Under the pieces are notes generated by a model, which was given only the letters and a program-made list of their open reading frames with translations, made no database searches and was not told the origin of the DNA. Shown one piece after another: positions 18,614 through 27,903 of a DNA stretch of 64,000 nt (positions within the stretch are counted from its first letter, which is position 1; every line of letters starts with the position of its first letter). Origin of the DNA: Comamonas odontotermitis (lineage in GTDB: Bacteria > Pseudomonadota > Gammaproteobacteria > Burkholderiales > Burkholderiaceae_C). A program made the translations under genes and the position numbers. Where the stretch lies: NCBI RefSeq assembly GCF_014207855.1, contig NZ_JACHKZ010000009.1, positions 62,001-126,000 on the forward strand, given 5' to 3'.

Positions 18614-19390
18614 ATGCTGTTTCTGCTCTCTCCCGCCAAATCGCTGGATTACGAGACCCCCTTGCCTGCCGGTATGCCGCACACGCAGCCTCAGTTCATC
18701 AAGCAGTCACAGGCGTTGATTGAAGTACTGCGCGAAAAATCGCCCCAGCAGATCGCCAGCCTGATGGACATTAGCGACAAGCTGGCAGCCTTGAACGTGG
18801 CGCGCTACGAGGCCTGGTCGCCCAAGTTCACGGCCAAGAACTCGCGCCAGGCCATCATGGCCTTCAATGGCGATGTCTACGACGGCCTGCAGGCCCACAG
18901 CCTCACCGCCAAGCAGCTCGATTGGGCGCAGTCGCATGTCTGCATGCTCAGCGGCCTGTATGGCGTGCTGCGCCCGCTGGACTGGATGCAGCCTTACCGG
19001 CTGGAAATGGGCACGCGCCTGGCCACCGCCAAAGGCAGCAATCTCTACCATTTCTGGGGCACGCAGATTGCCGATTACCTGAACGAGCAGCAGCAAGGCG
19101 AAGACGCGCCCGTCGTCGTCAACCTGGCCTCGCAGGAGTATTTCAAATCCGTGGACCAGAAGGCGCTACGTGCGCGGGTGGTGACCTGCAGCTTTGAAGA
19201 CTACAAAAATGGCCAGTACAAGGTCATCAGCTTTTTTGCCAAGAAAGCCCGCGGGCTGATGGCGCGCTACGCGATCGAGCACCAGGCCAAGACGCCTGCG
19301 GCGCTGAAGAAGTTCAACATCGACGGCTATGCCTATGCCAGCGATGTTTCGACTGCTGACCATTTCCTCTTCCGACGCAAAGTGGGTTGA
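18614..19390 (+). CDS. yaaA: Peroxide stress protein YaaA
   Basis: Protein of the YaaA/DUF328 family (258 residues), which in E. coli lowers intracellular free iron during peroxide stress. It has the diagnostic N-terminus MLFLLSPAKSLDYE, the internal FNGDVYDGLQA, LSGLYGVLRPLDWMQPYRLEMG and a C-terminal FFAKKARGLMARY. The next gene begins 37 bp later. Confidence 0.95.
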   Translation: MLFLLSPAKSLDYETPLPAGMPHTQPQFIKQSQALIEVLREKSPQQIASLMDISDKLAALNVARYEAWSPKFTAKNSRQAIMAFNGDVYDGLQAHSLTAKQLDWAQSHVCMLSGLYGVLRPLDWMQPYRLEMGTRLATAKGSNLYHFWGTQIADYLNEQQQGEDAPVVVNLASQEYFKSVDQKALRARVVTCSFEDYKNGQYKVISFFAKKARGLMARYAIEHQAKTPAALKKFNIDGYAYASDVSTADHFLFRRKVG

Positions 19391-19427
19391 TGCCGCTTTG
19401 GTGCACAATGGCCGCGAAAGGAGTGCC

Positions 19428-20291
19428 ATGACAGCCTCGCAACCCATCACCCCGGAATTGCGCGCCTGGATTATTGAACAGGCAACGGCCGGTGTCAGCG
19501 CTGAAAATGTATTCAAGGCCATGTGCGACGCCGGCTGGAACGAAGATGTCGCCGAATCCGCCATGGAAAAGGTGTTGACCGAGCACCTGCAAAACCTGCA
19601 CGGCGCCGATACCGAGATCACCACCATCATCCAGCGGCCGCTGCCGGAGCCCAAACTGGGCGATGCGCCCGGCTCCATCAACGTGGGCGACCGCGATGTG
19701 AACGTGCTGCTGACCATGAAGCACCCGCGCGTGGTGGTCTTTGGCAACCTGCTGTCCGACGATGAGTGCGACGCCATCATCAATGCCGCTAGGCCCCGCA
19801 TGAAGCGATCGCTGACGGTGGAGACCAAGACCGGCGGCGAAGAAGTGAACGCCGACCGCACCAGCGACGGCATGTTCTTCCAGCGAGAAGAAATCCCGGT
19901 GGTGGCCACCCTGGAGCGGCGCATTGCCAGGCTGCTGAACTGGCCGGAGAACCACGGCGAAGGCCTGCAGGTGTTGCATTACCAGCCCGGCGCCGAGTAC
20001 AAACCGCACTACGATTATTTTGACCCGACCCAGCCCGGCACCCCCACCATCCTCAAGCGGGGTGGCCAGCGTGTGGGCACGTTGGTGATCTACCTGAACA
20101 ACCCCGAAGCCGGGGGCGGCACCAGCTTCCCCGATGTCGGCGTCGAGGTCGCACCACGCCGTGGCAATGCCGTGTTCTTCAGTTACGCAGCCCCTGACCC
20201 TTCGACCAAAACCCTGCATGGCGGTTCGCCCGTAGTGCGTGGCGAGAAGTGGATCGCCACCAAGTGGCTGCGCGAAAGCGAATTCAAGTAA
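19428..20291 (+). CDS. 2OG-Fe(II) oxygenase, prolyl 4-hydroxylase-like
   Basis: Cytosolic dioxygenase of 287 residues using 2-oxoglutarate and Fe(II), related to prolyl 4-hydroxylase alpha subunits. The iron triad is visible: His194-x-Asp196 (HYDYFDP) and His264 (TLHGGSPV), with a basic residue further on (GEKWIATKW) for 2-oxoglutarate. The N-terminal 80 residues form a helical extension. The start at 19428 is fixed by AAAGGAG 6-7 nt upstream; the frame itself opens earlier inside yaaA. The substrate is unknown; bacterial homologs include EF-Tu and collagen-like protein hydroxylases. Confidence 0.9.
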   Translation: MTASQPITPELRAWIIEQATAGVSAENVFKAMCDAGWNEDVAESAMEKVLTEHLQNLHGADTEITTIIQRPLPEPKLGDAPGSINVGDRDVNVLLTMKHPRVVVFGNLLSDDECDAIINAARPRMKRSLTVETKTGGEEVNADRTSDGMFFQREEIPVVATLERRIARLLNWPENHGEGLQVLHYQPGAEYKPHYDYFDPTQPGTPTILKRGGQRVGTLVIYLNNPEAGGGTSFPDVGVEVAPRRGNAVFFSYAAPDPSTKTLHGGSPVVRGEKWIATKWLRESEFK

Positions 20292-20295
20292 AAAC

Positions 20296-20346
20296 AGCTG
20301 CTGGCGCATTGTCATTCAAAGCGCCAGCAGCTATTCATTTAATAGC
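20296..20346 (+). repeat. Hairpin plus GCTATT...AATAGC repeat abutting the queF start
   Basis: Two nested structures. A 12-bp stem AGCTGCTGGCGC/GCGCCAGCAGCT (20296-20307 and 20321-20332) is followed by GCTATT-N5-AATAGC (20330-20346), which ends one base before the queF ATG. No Shine-Dalgarno sequence is visible in between, so the hairpin may affect queF translation or end the upstream transcript. Confidence 0.7.
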
Positions 20347-21204
20347 ATGATTTTTTCTTCTCAGCCCGAGCAATCGCCCCTGGGCCAGCGCTCGGCCTAT
20401 ATCGACCAATACAACCCGACCCTGCTCTTTCCGCTGCCGCGTGCGGCCAAGCGCGCTGAAATCGGTCTGCAGGACGACCGGTTGCCGTTTTTTGGCGCCG
20501 ACCTGTGGACGGCTTATGAGGTCTCCTGGCTCAACCTGCGGGGCAAGCCGCAGGTCGCGCTGGTGAACTTCACCATCCCCTGCGAGACGCCCAACATCAT
20601 CGAGAGCAAGTCCTTCAAGCTCTATCTCAACAGCTTCAACAACAGCCGCTTCGCCAGCGCTGGCGACGTGCGCGCCAAGCTGGTGGCCGACCTCAGCGAA
20701 GCCGTATGGCGCGGCGCACCGCACAGCGCCACCATTGGCGTCCAGCTGATCGAGCCCGAACTGTTTGATGCCCAGCCCGTGCAGGAGCTGGATGGCTTGA
20801 ACCTGGATCGCCTCGATATCGAATGCGACCGCTACGAACCCGCGCCTGAACTGCTGACAGCCGCCTTCGACGAGCCGCCAGTCACCGAAACCCTGACCAG
20901 CCGCCTGCTCAAAAGCAACTGTCTGGTCACCGGCCAGCCCGATTGGGGCAGTGTGCGCATCAGCTACAGCGGCCCCGCCATCAACCAGGAAAAGCTGCTG
21001 CAATACATCGTCAGCTTCCGCAACCACAACGAATTCCACGAGCAATGCGTGGAGCGCATGTTTGTCGATATCTGGCGCCAGTGCCACCCCATCCGGCTGA
21101 CGGTGTATGCACGCTATACGCGCCGCGGCGGGCTCGACATCAACCCGCTGCGCACCAGCCAGCCCATGGCCCTGCCTGCCAACGTGCGCACGGCGCGCCA
21201 ATAA
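20347..21204 (+). CDS. queF: NADPH-dependent 7-cyano-7-deazaguanine reductase
   Basis: Reduces preQ0 to preQ1 in queuosine biosynthesis. It has 285 residues, the long bimodular type like E. coli QueF. The QueF motif [13 protein letters not shown] lies near residues 85-97 and the catalytic Cys192 in [12 protein letters not shown], followed by [12 protein letters not shown]. The ATG at 20347 matches where homology begins, but it has no recognisable ribosome site and directly follows a palindromic repeat. It is convergent with dinB. Confidence 0.96.
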   Translation: MIFSSQPEQSPLGQRSAYIDQYNPTLLFPLPRAAKRAEIGLQDDRLPFFGADLWTAYEVSWLNLRGKPQVALVNFTIPCETPNIIESKSFKLYLNSFNNSRFASAGDVRAKLVADLSEAVWRGAPHSATIGVQLIEPELFDAQPVQELDGLNLDRLDIECDRYEPAPELLTAAFDEPPVTETLTSRLLKSNCLVTGQPDWGSVRISYSGPAINQEKLLQYIVSFRNHNEFHEQCVERMFVDIWRQCHPIRLTVYARYTRRGGLDINPLRTSQPMALPANVRTARQ

Positions 21205-21237
21205 GCACCTCTGCCTGGCGCCCTTCGGGGAACAAGC

Positions 21238-22542
21238 TCAGTCGTCCGTGAACAGCGGCAAGGTATAGGGATCGGCAGATTTCTCCTGCCCTTCCCGCAG
21301 CGCACGCATCTCCGCTTCCCTGATTGCCTGCGCGTCTGCGGCAATCCCCTGGGCTGCGGCCTGTTCCTGGGGCAGCAGGTTGCCGACGCGCACGCCCAAA
21401 AGGCGCAGGCGCTGCTCCAGCGGCGCGCGCTTGAGGCACTGACCGGCCGCCTGGCGGATGGCCTTGGCATCATTGGTATAGAGCGGCAGGCTGTGGTCTC
21501 GGGTGGCGATACGAAAATCAGCAAAGCGTAGCTTGATGCCGATCGTGCGCCCCACATAGCCCTTGCGCTGCAGGTCGGCAGCCACACTCTCGCACAGCTC
21601 GGTAAAGATCGCGCCCAGCTCTGCCCGGTCGCGTACCGCATGCAGGTCACGGTCGAACGTGGTCTCACGGCTCATCGAAACCGGCTCGCTCTCTGTCACC
21701 ACAGGCCGGCTGTCCAGCCCCCAGCAGGAGGCATGCAGCCACGCACCGTAGCTGCGGCCAAAATGCTCCACCAGCCATTGCACATCCTTGGCGGCCAGAT
21801 CGCCGATGGTCGTAATGCCCAGGGCCTGCAGCTTGGCGTCCGCCTTGGGGCCCACGCCATTGATCTTGCGGCAGGCCAGCGGCCAGATCAGTGTCTGCAG
21901 GTCACTCTCGAGCACGATGGAGACGCCATTGGGTTTGTTGAACTCGCTGGCCATCTTGGCCAGCTGCTTGTTGGGCGCCACGCCAACCGAGCAGGTCAGG
22001 CCCGTGACGGCGTGTATCTCGCTTTGCAGGCGAAGCGCCAGGCTGCGCCCATGGTCGTGCTGCCCGCCATCGACATGGGTGAAATCAATGTACACCTCGT
22101 CCACGCCCCGGTCTTCCATCTGCGGCGCAATGGATGTGATGATGGCCTTGAACTGGCGCGAAAACTGCCTGTAGCGCGCAAAATCCACCGGCAGCAGAAT
22201 CGCCTGCGGACACAGCTTGGCCGCCTTCATCATGCCCATGGCCGATCCCACCCCAAAGGCACGTGCCTGGTAGGTGGCCGTGGTGATCACGCCGCGCCCG
22301 ACATAGTCCTTGAGCAGGGGAAAAGCGTCCACCGGAATATCTGCCAGACGCCCGCCGTAGGCAGCCGTCAGTGCGTCGTCCTCGCGCCGCCGCCCGCCTC
22401 CGATAACCACCGGCAGCCCCTTGAGCTGCGGATAGCGCAGCAGCTCGACCGACGCGTAGAACGCATCCATGTCCAGGTGCGCCACGCGGCGACGAGGCGG
22501 CAAGGGGGGCAGTGCGAGTTCGGGGGCGGGATCGGGGCTCAC
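21238..22542 (-). CDS. dinB: DNA polymerase IV (Y-family)
   Basis: Error-prone translesion polymerase. Motifs: LDMDAFYASVE (first catalytic Asp), the second active site DEVYIDFTH, GVAPNKQLAKMASEFNKPNG, and the HhH part KINGVGPKADAKLQALGI; the little-finger domain follows. The C-terminal end YTLPLFTDD may be a beta-clamp binding motif. 434 residues is longer than E. coli DinB (351), through an extended C-terminal tail. No clear LexA box was seen upstream. Confidence 0.93.
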   Translation of the reverse strand: MSPDPAPELALPPLPPRRRVAHLDMDAFYASVELLRYPQLKGLPVVIGGGRRREDDALTAAYGGRLADIPVDAFPLLKDYVGRGVITTATYQARAFGVGSAMGMMKAAKLCPQAILLPVDFARYRQFSRQFKAIITSIAPQMEDRGVDEVYIDFTHVDGGQHDHGRSLALRLQSEIHAVTGLTCSVGVAPNKQLAKMASEFNKPNGVSIVLESDLQTLIWPLACRKINGVGPKADAKLQALGITTIGDLAAKDVQWLVEHFGRSYGAWLHASCWGLDSRPVVTESEPVSMSRETTFDRDLHAVRDRAELGAIFTELCESVAADLQRKGYVGRTIGIKLRFADFRIATRDHSLPLYTNDAKAIRQAAGQCLKRAPLEQRLRLLGVRVGNLLPQEQAAAQGIAADAQAIREAEMRALREGQEKSADPYTLPLFTDD

Positions 22543-22566
22543 GCCCTATTGTCGCCGGGCGCAACA

Positions 22567-22588
22567 AACCCGGCGCGGCAGCCGGGTT
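22567..22588 (-). terminator. Stem-loop after the MHS transporter gene
   Basis: Perfect 8-bp stem AACCCGGC/GCCGGGTT with a 6-nt loop, 23 bp past the transporter stop. The T-tract on the minus strand is short (GTTTGTTG), so it is a weak intrinsic terminator. Confidence 0.6.
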
Positions 22589-22611
22589 CGGTCATGGGTG
22601 CACAGAGCTCG

Positions 22612-23943
22612 TCAATGGTCGTGGTGCAGGTAGGCAGCCTGCTTGGGCAGCCGCAGGCTGAACAGGAACGCCACCACCATCATGGCCGACACGTACCAGA
22701 AAAAGACCGTCTCATGCCCTGCATTTTTGAGCGCCAGCGCCACAAATTCGGCCGATCCGCCAAAGATGGCATTGGCCACCGCATAGGCCAGCCCTACCCC
22801 CAGTGCGCGCACTTCAGGCGGAAACATTTCTGCCTTCACGATGCCGGAGATCGAGGTGTAGAAGCTCACGATGGCCAACGCCACCACGATCAGAAAACCG
22901 GCCATCTCCGGCGACGAGGCGCTGTGCATGGCAGTCAGAATCGGCACGGTGCAGATGGCGCCCAGGCTCCCGAACAGCATCATGCTGGTGCGACGACCGA
23001 TGCGGTCTGAGAGTGCACCAAACAGCGGCTGCATGCACATGTAGATGAACAGACAGACGGTCATCACATAGCTGGCCGTCTTGATCGGCAGGCCCACGCT
23101 GTTGACCAGGTACTTCTGCATGTACGTGGTGAAGGTGTAGAAAATCAGCGAACCGCCGGCGGTATAGCCCACCACCGTGACGAAGGCGCGCCAATGGTTT
23201 TTGAACAGGTTGCCGAGCGTGCCGGTTTCCTTGTCGTGCATGGTCTCCTGCTTCTGCGTCTCATGCAGCGTGCGGCGCAACAGCGTTGCCACCACGGCGG
23301 CGGCGGCGCCGCAGACAAAAGGAATGCGCCAGCCCCAGGCGCGCAGTTCTGCATCGGTGAGCAAGGCCTCCAGGATCACGATCAGCAGCACGGCCAGCAA
23401 CTGGCCACCGATCAGCGTCACATATTGGAACGATGAGAAAAAGCCGCGCTGCCCCTTGAGAGCGACCTCGCTCATGTAAGTAGCGGTGGTGCCGTATTCC
23501 CCGCCAACCGACAGGCCCTGGAAGAGACGACATACCAGCAACAGAAACGGCGCGAGCGCACCGATCTGCGCGTAGGTGGGAAGACAGGCAATCACCAGGG
23601 AGCCGGCACACATCATGGTGACCGAGATGAGCATGGACTTCTTGCGCCCGTACTTGTCAGCAATACGGCCAAACAGCCAGCCGCCGATGGGCCGCATCAA
23701 AAAGCCCGCAGCAAACACCCCTGCCGTGTTGAGCAACTGCACTGTGGGATCGCCTTTGGGAAAGAATGCCGCTGCAAAGTAAATGGATGAAAAGGCGTAA
23801 ACGTAGAAATCAAACCACTCGACCAGATTGCCTGACGAGGCCGCCATGATGGCGAAGATGCGGTGCCGCTTCTCCTCTGGACTGTAGTGCGGCGCCGTGG
23901 CCGATGGGGTGGCGGAGTTCGGATTGGTAGTTGTCATTGGCAT
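22612..23943 (-). CDS. MFS metabolite:H+ symporter (KgtP/ProP-like)
   Basis: Inner-membrane transporter with 12 predicted helices (443 residues) of the MHS family. The N-terminal [16 protein letters not shown] is diagnostic, with [16 protein letters not shown] between helices 2 and 3 and [17 protein letters not shown]. The N-terminal half closely resembles KgtP (2-oxoglutarate permease); a dicarboxylate or other organic acid is the likely substrate, but this is not certain. Two nearby start codons are possible (23943 and 23937). Confidence 0.88.
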   Translation of the reverse strand: MPMTTTNPNSATPSATAPHYSPEEKRHRIFAIMAASSGNLVEWFDFYVYAFSSIYFAAAFFPKGDPTVQLLNTAGVFAAGFLMRPIGGWLFGRIADKYGRKKSMLISVTMMCAGSLVIACLPTYAQIGALAPFLLLVCRLFQGLSVGGEYGTTATYMSEVALKGQRGFFSSFQYVTLIGGQLLAVLLIVILEALLTDAELRAWGWRIPFVCGAAAAVVATLLRRTLHETQKQETMHDKETGTLGNLFKNHWRAFVTVVGYTAGGSLIFYTFTTYMQKYLVNSVGLPIKTASYVMTVCLFIYMCMQPLFGALSDRIGRRTSMMLFGSLGAICTVPILTAMHSASSPEMAGFLIVVALAIVSFYTSISGIVKAEMFPPEVRALGVGLAYAVANAIFGGSAEFVALALKNAGHETVFFWYVSAMMVVAFLFSLRLPKQAAYLHHDH

Positions 23944-24022
23944 GGTCCGATGAAAGAAACAATCATGCTCCGCGCATCGATACCGGCCTTGTCAGACGGG
24001 CACTGAAAACGGTTACTGGCTA

Positions 24023-24949
24023 TCACAGTTGGGTGCAAATGATGACAATGCCGACCAGCATCAGCGCAATGCCCCATTTCTCATTCAGGCGCAATTGTTC
24101 CTTCAGAAAGCGGCGCGAGACGATGTAGCTGAAGATGATTTCAACCATGCCCAGAGTGCGCACCGAGGCGGCGCTCTGTAGCGCATAGGCACTGAACCAG
24201 GCCAGTGAGGCTGCGCTGCCCATGCAGCCTGCAATCAGCGAAACCCGCCATGCCCTGGCAATGCGTACCAGTACGGCTGGGTTACGCCATGCAAACCACA
24301 GCCCCATGGTCAAAGTCTGCATACATTGGGCAACAAAAACGCCCCAAGCGCCCGACAGAAGCGCACCAGGCGCCTTCAATTCAAGAGCAGCCCCTCGAAA
24401 ACCAACGGTGGCAATGGCAAAGCAGGCGCCACATACCAGGCCATACAAGGCGGCTTTGCTGCGCCATTCAAACCGGGCGCCCGGCAGGCGCGGCGGCATC
24501 GACAGCAAGGCAACGCCCAGGGTGGCTATTGCCATTGCGCCCACCGCCCATGCAGTTGGCAGCTCGTGCAGAAAAACCGCTCCAAACAGGGCGACCTGCA
24601 GCACCTCGGTTTTTGACAGGGTCACCGCCACCGCAAAATTGCGCTGCTGCATCGCCAACAGCAAGGCGCCAGTGGCGGCAATCTGAAAGAACGCTCCCAG
24701 CGCAATCCAGCCAAAGTAGGCCCAGCTCCAGTGGTCGATCTGCGCAGGAGTCTGCGGCAAGGTATAGAGCAGCACCAGCGCCAATGCCGCCAGCGGCAAC
24801 CCATACAGGAAACGCACCAGAGTCGCGGGCCATGTGCCCAGATCTGCCGTCAGCGAGCGCTGGGCCGCATTGCGCGCCGTCTGCGCAACTGCAGCAAACA
24901 CGACGAGCAGCATCCACCAGCCACCCCATTGCACTTCCCCGTCCACCAT
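24023..24949 (-). CDS. EamA/DMT-superfamily transporter
   Basis: Ten-helix drug/metabolite transporter of 308 residues with two EamA repeats: the first includes RFLYGLPLAALALVLLY, the second ends with RTLGMVEIIFSYIVSRRFLKEQL, typical of the family. The C-terminus is a short helix (GIALMLVGIVIICTQL). The substrate is unknown. It lies between the MHS transporter and the OmpA-like gene with separate spacing. Confidence 0.85.
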   Translation of the reverse strand: MVDGEVQWGGWWMLLVVFAAVAQTARNAAQRSLTADLGTWPATLVRFLYGLPLAALALVLLYTLPQTPAQIDHWSWAYFGWIALGAFFQIAATGALLLAMQQRNFAVAVTLSKTEVLQVALFGAVFLHELPTAWAVGAMAIATLGVALLSMPPRLPGARFEWRSKAALYGLVCGACFAIATVGFRGAALELKAPGALLSGAWGVFVAQCMQTLTMGLWFAWRNPAVLVRIARAWRVSLIAGCMGSAASLAWFSAYALQSAASVRTLGMVEIIFSYIVSRRFLKEQLRLNEKWGIALMLVGIVIICTQL

Positions 24950-25033
24950 ACCCAGCCCGCTCCTTCAAGATGCCTGCGATCGTAGATGAACGGTTGAGCC
25001 GCAGCCCATGCATTTGGCGATGTGCGTCCCACA

Positions 25034-25062
25034 CAAAAAAGGCCGCCCGCAGGTGGCCTTGC
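25034..25062 (-). terminator. Intrinsic terminator after the YidB-OmpA gene
   Basis: Stem AAGGCCRCC-type (25039-25047 and 25052-25060), followed on the minus strand by TTTTTTG. It lies about 20 bp past the gene's stop. Confidence 0.78.
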
Positions 25063-25079
25063 TGAGAGGATGCCCCGCC

Positions 25080-26204
25080 TCAGTTGGCGCGCAGCAACAC
25101 ATCTACCCGGCGGGAAGCCGCGTTGGTGTTGCCCGTATCTGACGTTTCCACTGGCTTTTCAAGCACCGTACGGTCAACGGGCACGCCAGCCGCCGCCAAG
25201 GCCGCCTGCACCGCCATGGCACGCTGCTTGGACAGCTCTGCGTTCTTGGCCGCATCGCCCGTGGGGTCGTTGAAGCCCGACACTACTGCTTTCATGTCGG
25301 CGTGCGATTGCAGATAGCCAACCAGCGCCTTGGACTTGTCTGCAAATTCAGGCGGAACATCGGTCTTGCCCGAGTCAAAGAACACCTGCAGCTTGGGCAC
25401 ATCCTGCACCATGCTGTCGATCACAGCAGCACCCGCTGGCGCTGCGTCCGCAGTCGGTGCAGATGCCGGAGCGGGAGCCGTCGCAGCGGGCTCCGGCGCC
25501 GGAGTGGGGGTTGAAGCCGGTGCTGGCTCAGGGGCCGGAGCAGGTGTTGTCGCTGGTGCGGCAGGAGGGGGCGCAGTCGCCGTGTCTGGCGTCTTTTTGC
25601 CGCAGTAGCTGATGCCGAAAATCACTACCAGCGCGCCAATGATCCAAGGCAGCCATTTGCCAATGCCACTGCTGGCTGCGGTGGCCGTATGGGTAGCGGC
25701 AGCAGAGACAGAGGACGCAGCAGACGATGCCGCGGCAGTGCCTGCCCCCAGGGCCCCTGCCGCAGCAGCAGCGCCACTGCCCAGCAGACCACCGAGGAGA
25801 GATTTACCGCTGCCGATCAGCGCGACCGCCTCCGCAGGCAAGGTGGCGGGCAGCACGCCATTGGGTGAGAGGCGCGAAACCAGCGCAGGCAGCAACGCCC
25901 CCACTGCAGACGTAACGGCCTCTTTGGGCAGATGCAGCCTGTCACTCAATGCAGACAGCAGACCGCCCGATGCGCCGAACACGGTACTGACCTGGTCATT
26001 GGTGGGGATGCGGGGTTCTTCCGTGGTGCTGAGCCAGCTGTCTGCCAACCCACCCAGGCCGGCAGAACGAAAGCGCTCCAGCAAGCCCGATAGGCCCCCG
26101 TTGGCCGGGTCCGTGATGTAGGCCAGCACCATGGCAACCAGGTCTTTGGCCTTATTGCCCAGACCGAAGCGGTCCGCCATGTCTCGAATCAAGGTGTCGA
26201 ACAT
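25080..26204 (-). CDS. YidB/DUF937-OmpA fusion protein
   Basis: Protein of 374 residues with three parts. Residues 1-145 resemble YidB (GGLSGLLERFRSAGLGGLADSWLS, ALLPALVSRLSPNGVLP). After an Ala/Gly-rich stretch, one transmembrane helix (about residues 185-203, WLPWIIGALVVIFGISYCG) leads to a Pro/Ala-rich spacer of about 50 residues. The C-terminal OmpA-like peptidoglycan-binding domain covers about residues 262-374 (VFFDSGKTDVPPEF, GFNDPTGDAAKNAELSKQRA, ASRRVDVLL). The layout suggests an inner-membrane anchor reaching the cell wall, with the YidB part cytosolic. The function of YidB is not established. Confidence 0.85.
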   Translation of the reverse strand: MFDTLIRDMADRFGLGNKAKDLVAMVLAYITDPANGGLSGLLERFRSAGLGGLADSWLSTTEEPRIPTNDQVSTVFGASGGLLSALSDRLHLPKEAVTSAVGALLPALVSRLSPNGVLPATLPAEAVALIGSGKSLLGGLLGSGAAAAAGALGAGTAAASSAASSVSAAATHTATAASSGIGKWLPWIIGALVVIFGISYCGKKTPDTATAPPPAAPATTPAPAPEPAPASTPTPAPEPAATAPAPASAPTADAAPAGAAVIDSMVQDVPKLQVFFDSGKTDVPPEFADKSKALVGYLQSHADMKAVVSGFNDPTGDAAKNAELSKQRAMAVQAALAAAGVPVDRTVLEKPVETSDTGNTNAASRRVDVLLRAN

Positions 26205-26415
26205 TCTCGTCCTCCTGTGATGGAAATCGCCAGCAAGCGGATGCCCAAGGCGATCGAATCAGTGTAGGAAGAGGAATGCGCCGGGCTTGTAGGACAAGAC
26301 GCAGGCGTCAGAAAACGCTTTCGATATTTTCAAATAATAACAAATACTTGCAATATGCCCGCCTGCTCTCGCTCCCCTGGTCAGCCACCGCCCGGCAAGG
26401 CGGGCTTTCCCCTCG

Positions 26416-27585
26416 TCAATAAGGCAGAGGATAGGTTCCGGGCACCAAAATTGTGCTGTCCACCTGGTTGATATCGGTGTGGCCACAAAAGGCCATGGAG
26501 ACATCCAGCTCCTTGTGAATGATCTGCAAGGCTTTGGCCACGCCCTCCTGGCCAAAGGCACCCAGGCCATAGAGGAAGCTGCGGCCGATCAAGGTGCCTT
26601 TCGCGCCCAGCGCCCGGGCCTTGAGCACATCCTGCCCACTGCGAATACCGCTGTCCAGCCAGACTTCGATGTCCTTGCCTGCCGCCTGGGCGATGGAGGG
26701 CAGCGCATCGATAGTGGCGGGCGCACCATCGAGCTGGCGGCCACCGTGGTTGCTCACGATCAGGGCATCGGCACCTGTCTGCGCAGCCAGGCGCGCGTCT
26801 TCCGCCTCCATGACACCCTTGAGGATCAGCTTGCCGCCCCAGCGCTTCTTGATCCATTCCACATCATTCCAGTTCAGGCGCGGATCGAACTGATCCGCCG
26901 TCCACGACGCCAGAGAGCTCACATCGCCCACACCATCGACGTGGCCAACAATGTTGCCAAATGTGCGCCGCTTGGTACCCAGCATGCCCATGCACCAGCG
27001 TGGCTTGGTTGCCAGGTTGATCAGGTTGCTGATGGTGGGCTTGGGCGGCGTCGACAGGCCGTTCTTGATGTCCTTGTGGCGCTGGCCGAGGATCTGCAGA
27101 TCCAGCGTCACCTGCAGGGCCGAGCAATTGGCGGCTTTGGCGCGGTCGATCAGGCGCTCCATGAAACCGCGATCACGCATCACATACAGCTGAAACCAGA
27201 ACGGATGGCGGTCGGTGCCTGCGGCAACATCCTCCAGCGAGCAGATGCTCATCGTCGAGAGCGTGAACGGAATGCCGAAGGCCTTGGCAGCCCGGGCGGC
27301 CAGGATCTCGCCGTCAGCATGCTGCATGCCGGTAAGGCCTGTCGGAGCAATCGCCACAGGCATGGACACGTCATGCCCCACCATGGTGGTGCGGGTGCTG
27401 CGGCCTTCCATATTGACCGCCACGCGCTGGCGCAGTTTGATTTTCTGGAATGCCGCCTCGTTGTCCCGGTAGGTACCCTGGGTGTAGGAGCCCGAATCCG
27501 CGTAGTCATAGAACATGCGAGGGACGCGCTTCTGGGCTACCACGCGCAAGTCTTCAATACAGGTGATCTTGGATAAATCAGACAC
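26416..27585 (-). CDS. lldD: FMN-dependent L-lactate dehydrogenase (alpha-hydroxy-acid oxidase family)
   Basis: Oxidises L-lactate (or a related 2-hydroxy acid) to the 2-oxo acid with FMN; LldD-type enzymes pass electrons to quinone at the membrane. It has 389 residues. Motifs: N-terminal FYDYADSGSYTQGTYRDN, APTGLTGMQHADGE, and the catalytic His280 in SNHGGRQLDG, then DSGIRSGQDVLKA. Start: a GTG at 27585 preceded by AGAGGAAG 4 nt away; the frame also contains an upstream ATG (27645) without such a site. It is divergent from a lactate permease, which supports the substrate call. Confidence 0.9.
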   Translation of the reverse strand: MSDLSKITCIEDLRVVAQKRVPRMFYDYADSGSYTQGTYRDNEAAFQKIKLRQRVAVNMEGRSTRTTMVGHDVSMPVAIAPTGLTGMQHADGEILAARAAKAFGIPFTLSTMSICSLEDVAAGTDRHPFWFQLYVMRDRGFMERLIDRAKAANCSALQVTLDLQILGQRHKDIKNGLSTPPKPTISNLINLATKPRWCMGMLGTKRRTFGNIVGHVDGVGDVSSLASWTADQFDPRLNWNDVEWIKKRWGGKLILKGVMEAEDARLAAQTGADALIVSNHGGRQLDGAPATIDALPSIAQAAGKDIEVWLDSGIRSGQDVLKARALGAKGTLIGRSFLYGLGAFGQEGVAKALQIIHKELDVSMAFCGHTDINQVDSTILVPGTYPLPY

Positions 27586-27903
27586 AAATCTTCCTCTGAT
27601 GAATGCAGCGTTTGGTATTTGCAGCGCGCGCCGCGCCGCCTCCATGGATTCGCCTTGCTGTATGTCACAAAAGCAACAGATTCAGCATCGATCGGCAAGC
27701 GGCTACGGGTTTTTCTGAACTGCAAACCAAATGTCAGCCCGACATTATGTCGAGGTTCGATAGCGCTGGGGCCTGCTCATATACCCTCGGAATCGCGCAT
27801 GCCCTGGTCTCAGTTCCCATGACGGTTGCAGCACCACCTTGCCTTGGTTGCGCAGGCCCCGAACACCTGCGCCGTGGAGCACCGCCACAACGAGGAGTCA
27901 GGT
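27586..27903. other. 318-bp divergent control region between lldD and lldP
   Basis: No gene seen. It must hold both promoters. A palindrome ATGTC-agccc-GACAT lies at 27731-27745, a plausible operator for a GntR- or LysR-type lactate regulator, none of which is encoded nearby. No convincing -35/-10 pairs were identified by eye. Confidence 0.5.

Noticed and set aside
26388-26407. Stem-loop after lldD as a terminator
   Set aside because: Arms are short and imperfect and no T-run follows on the minus strand.
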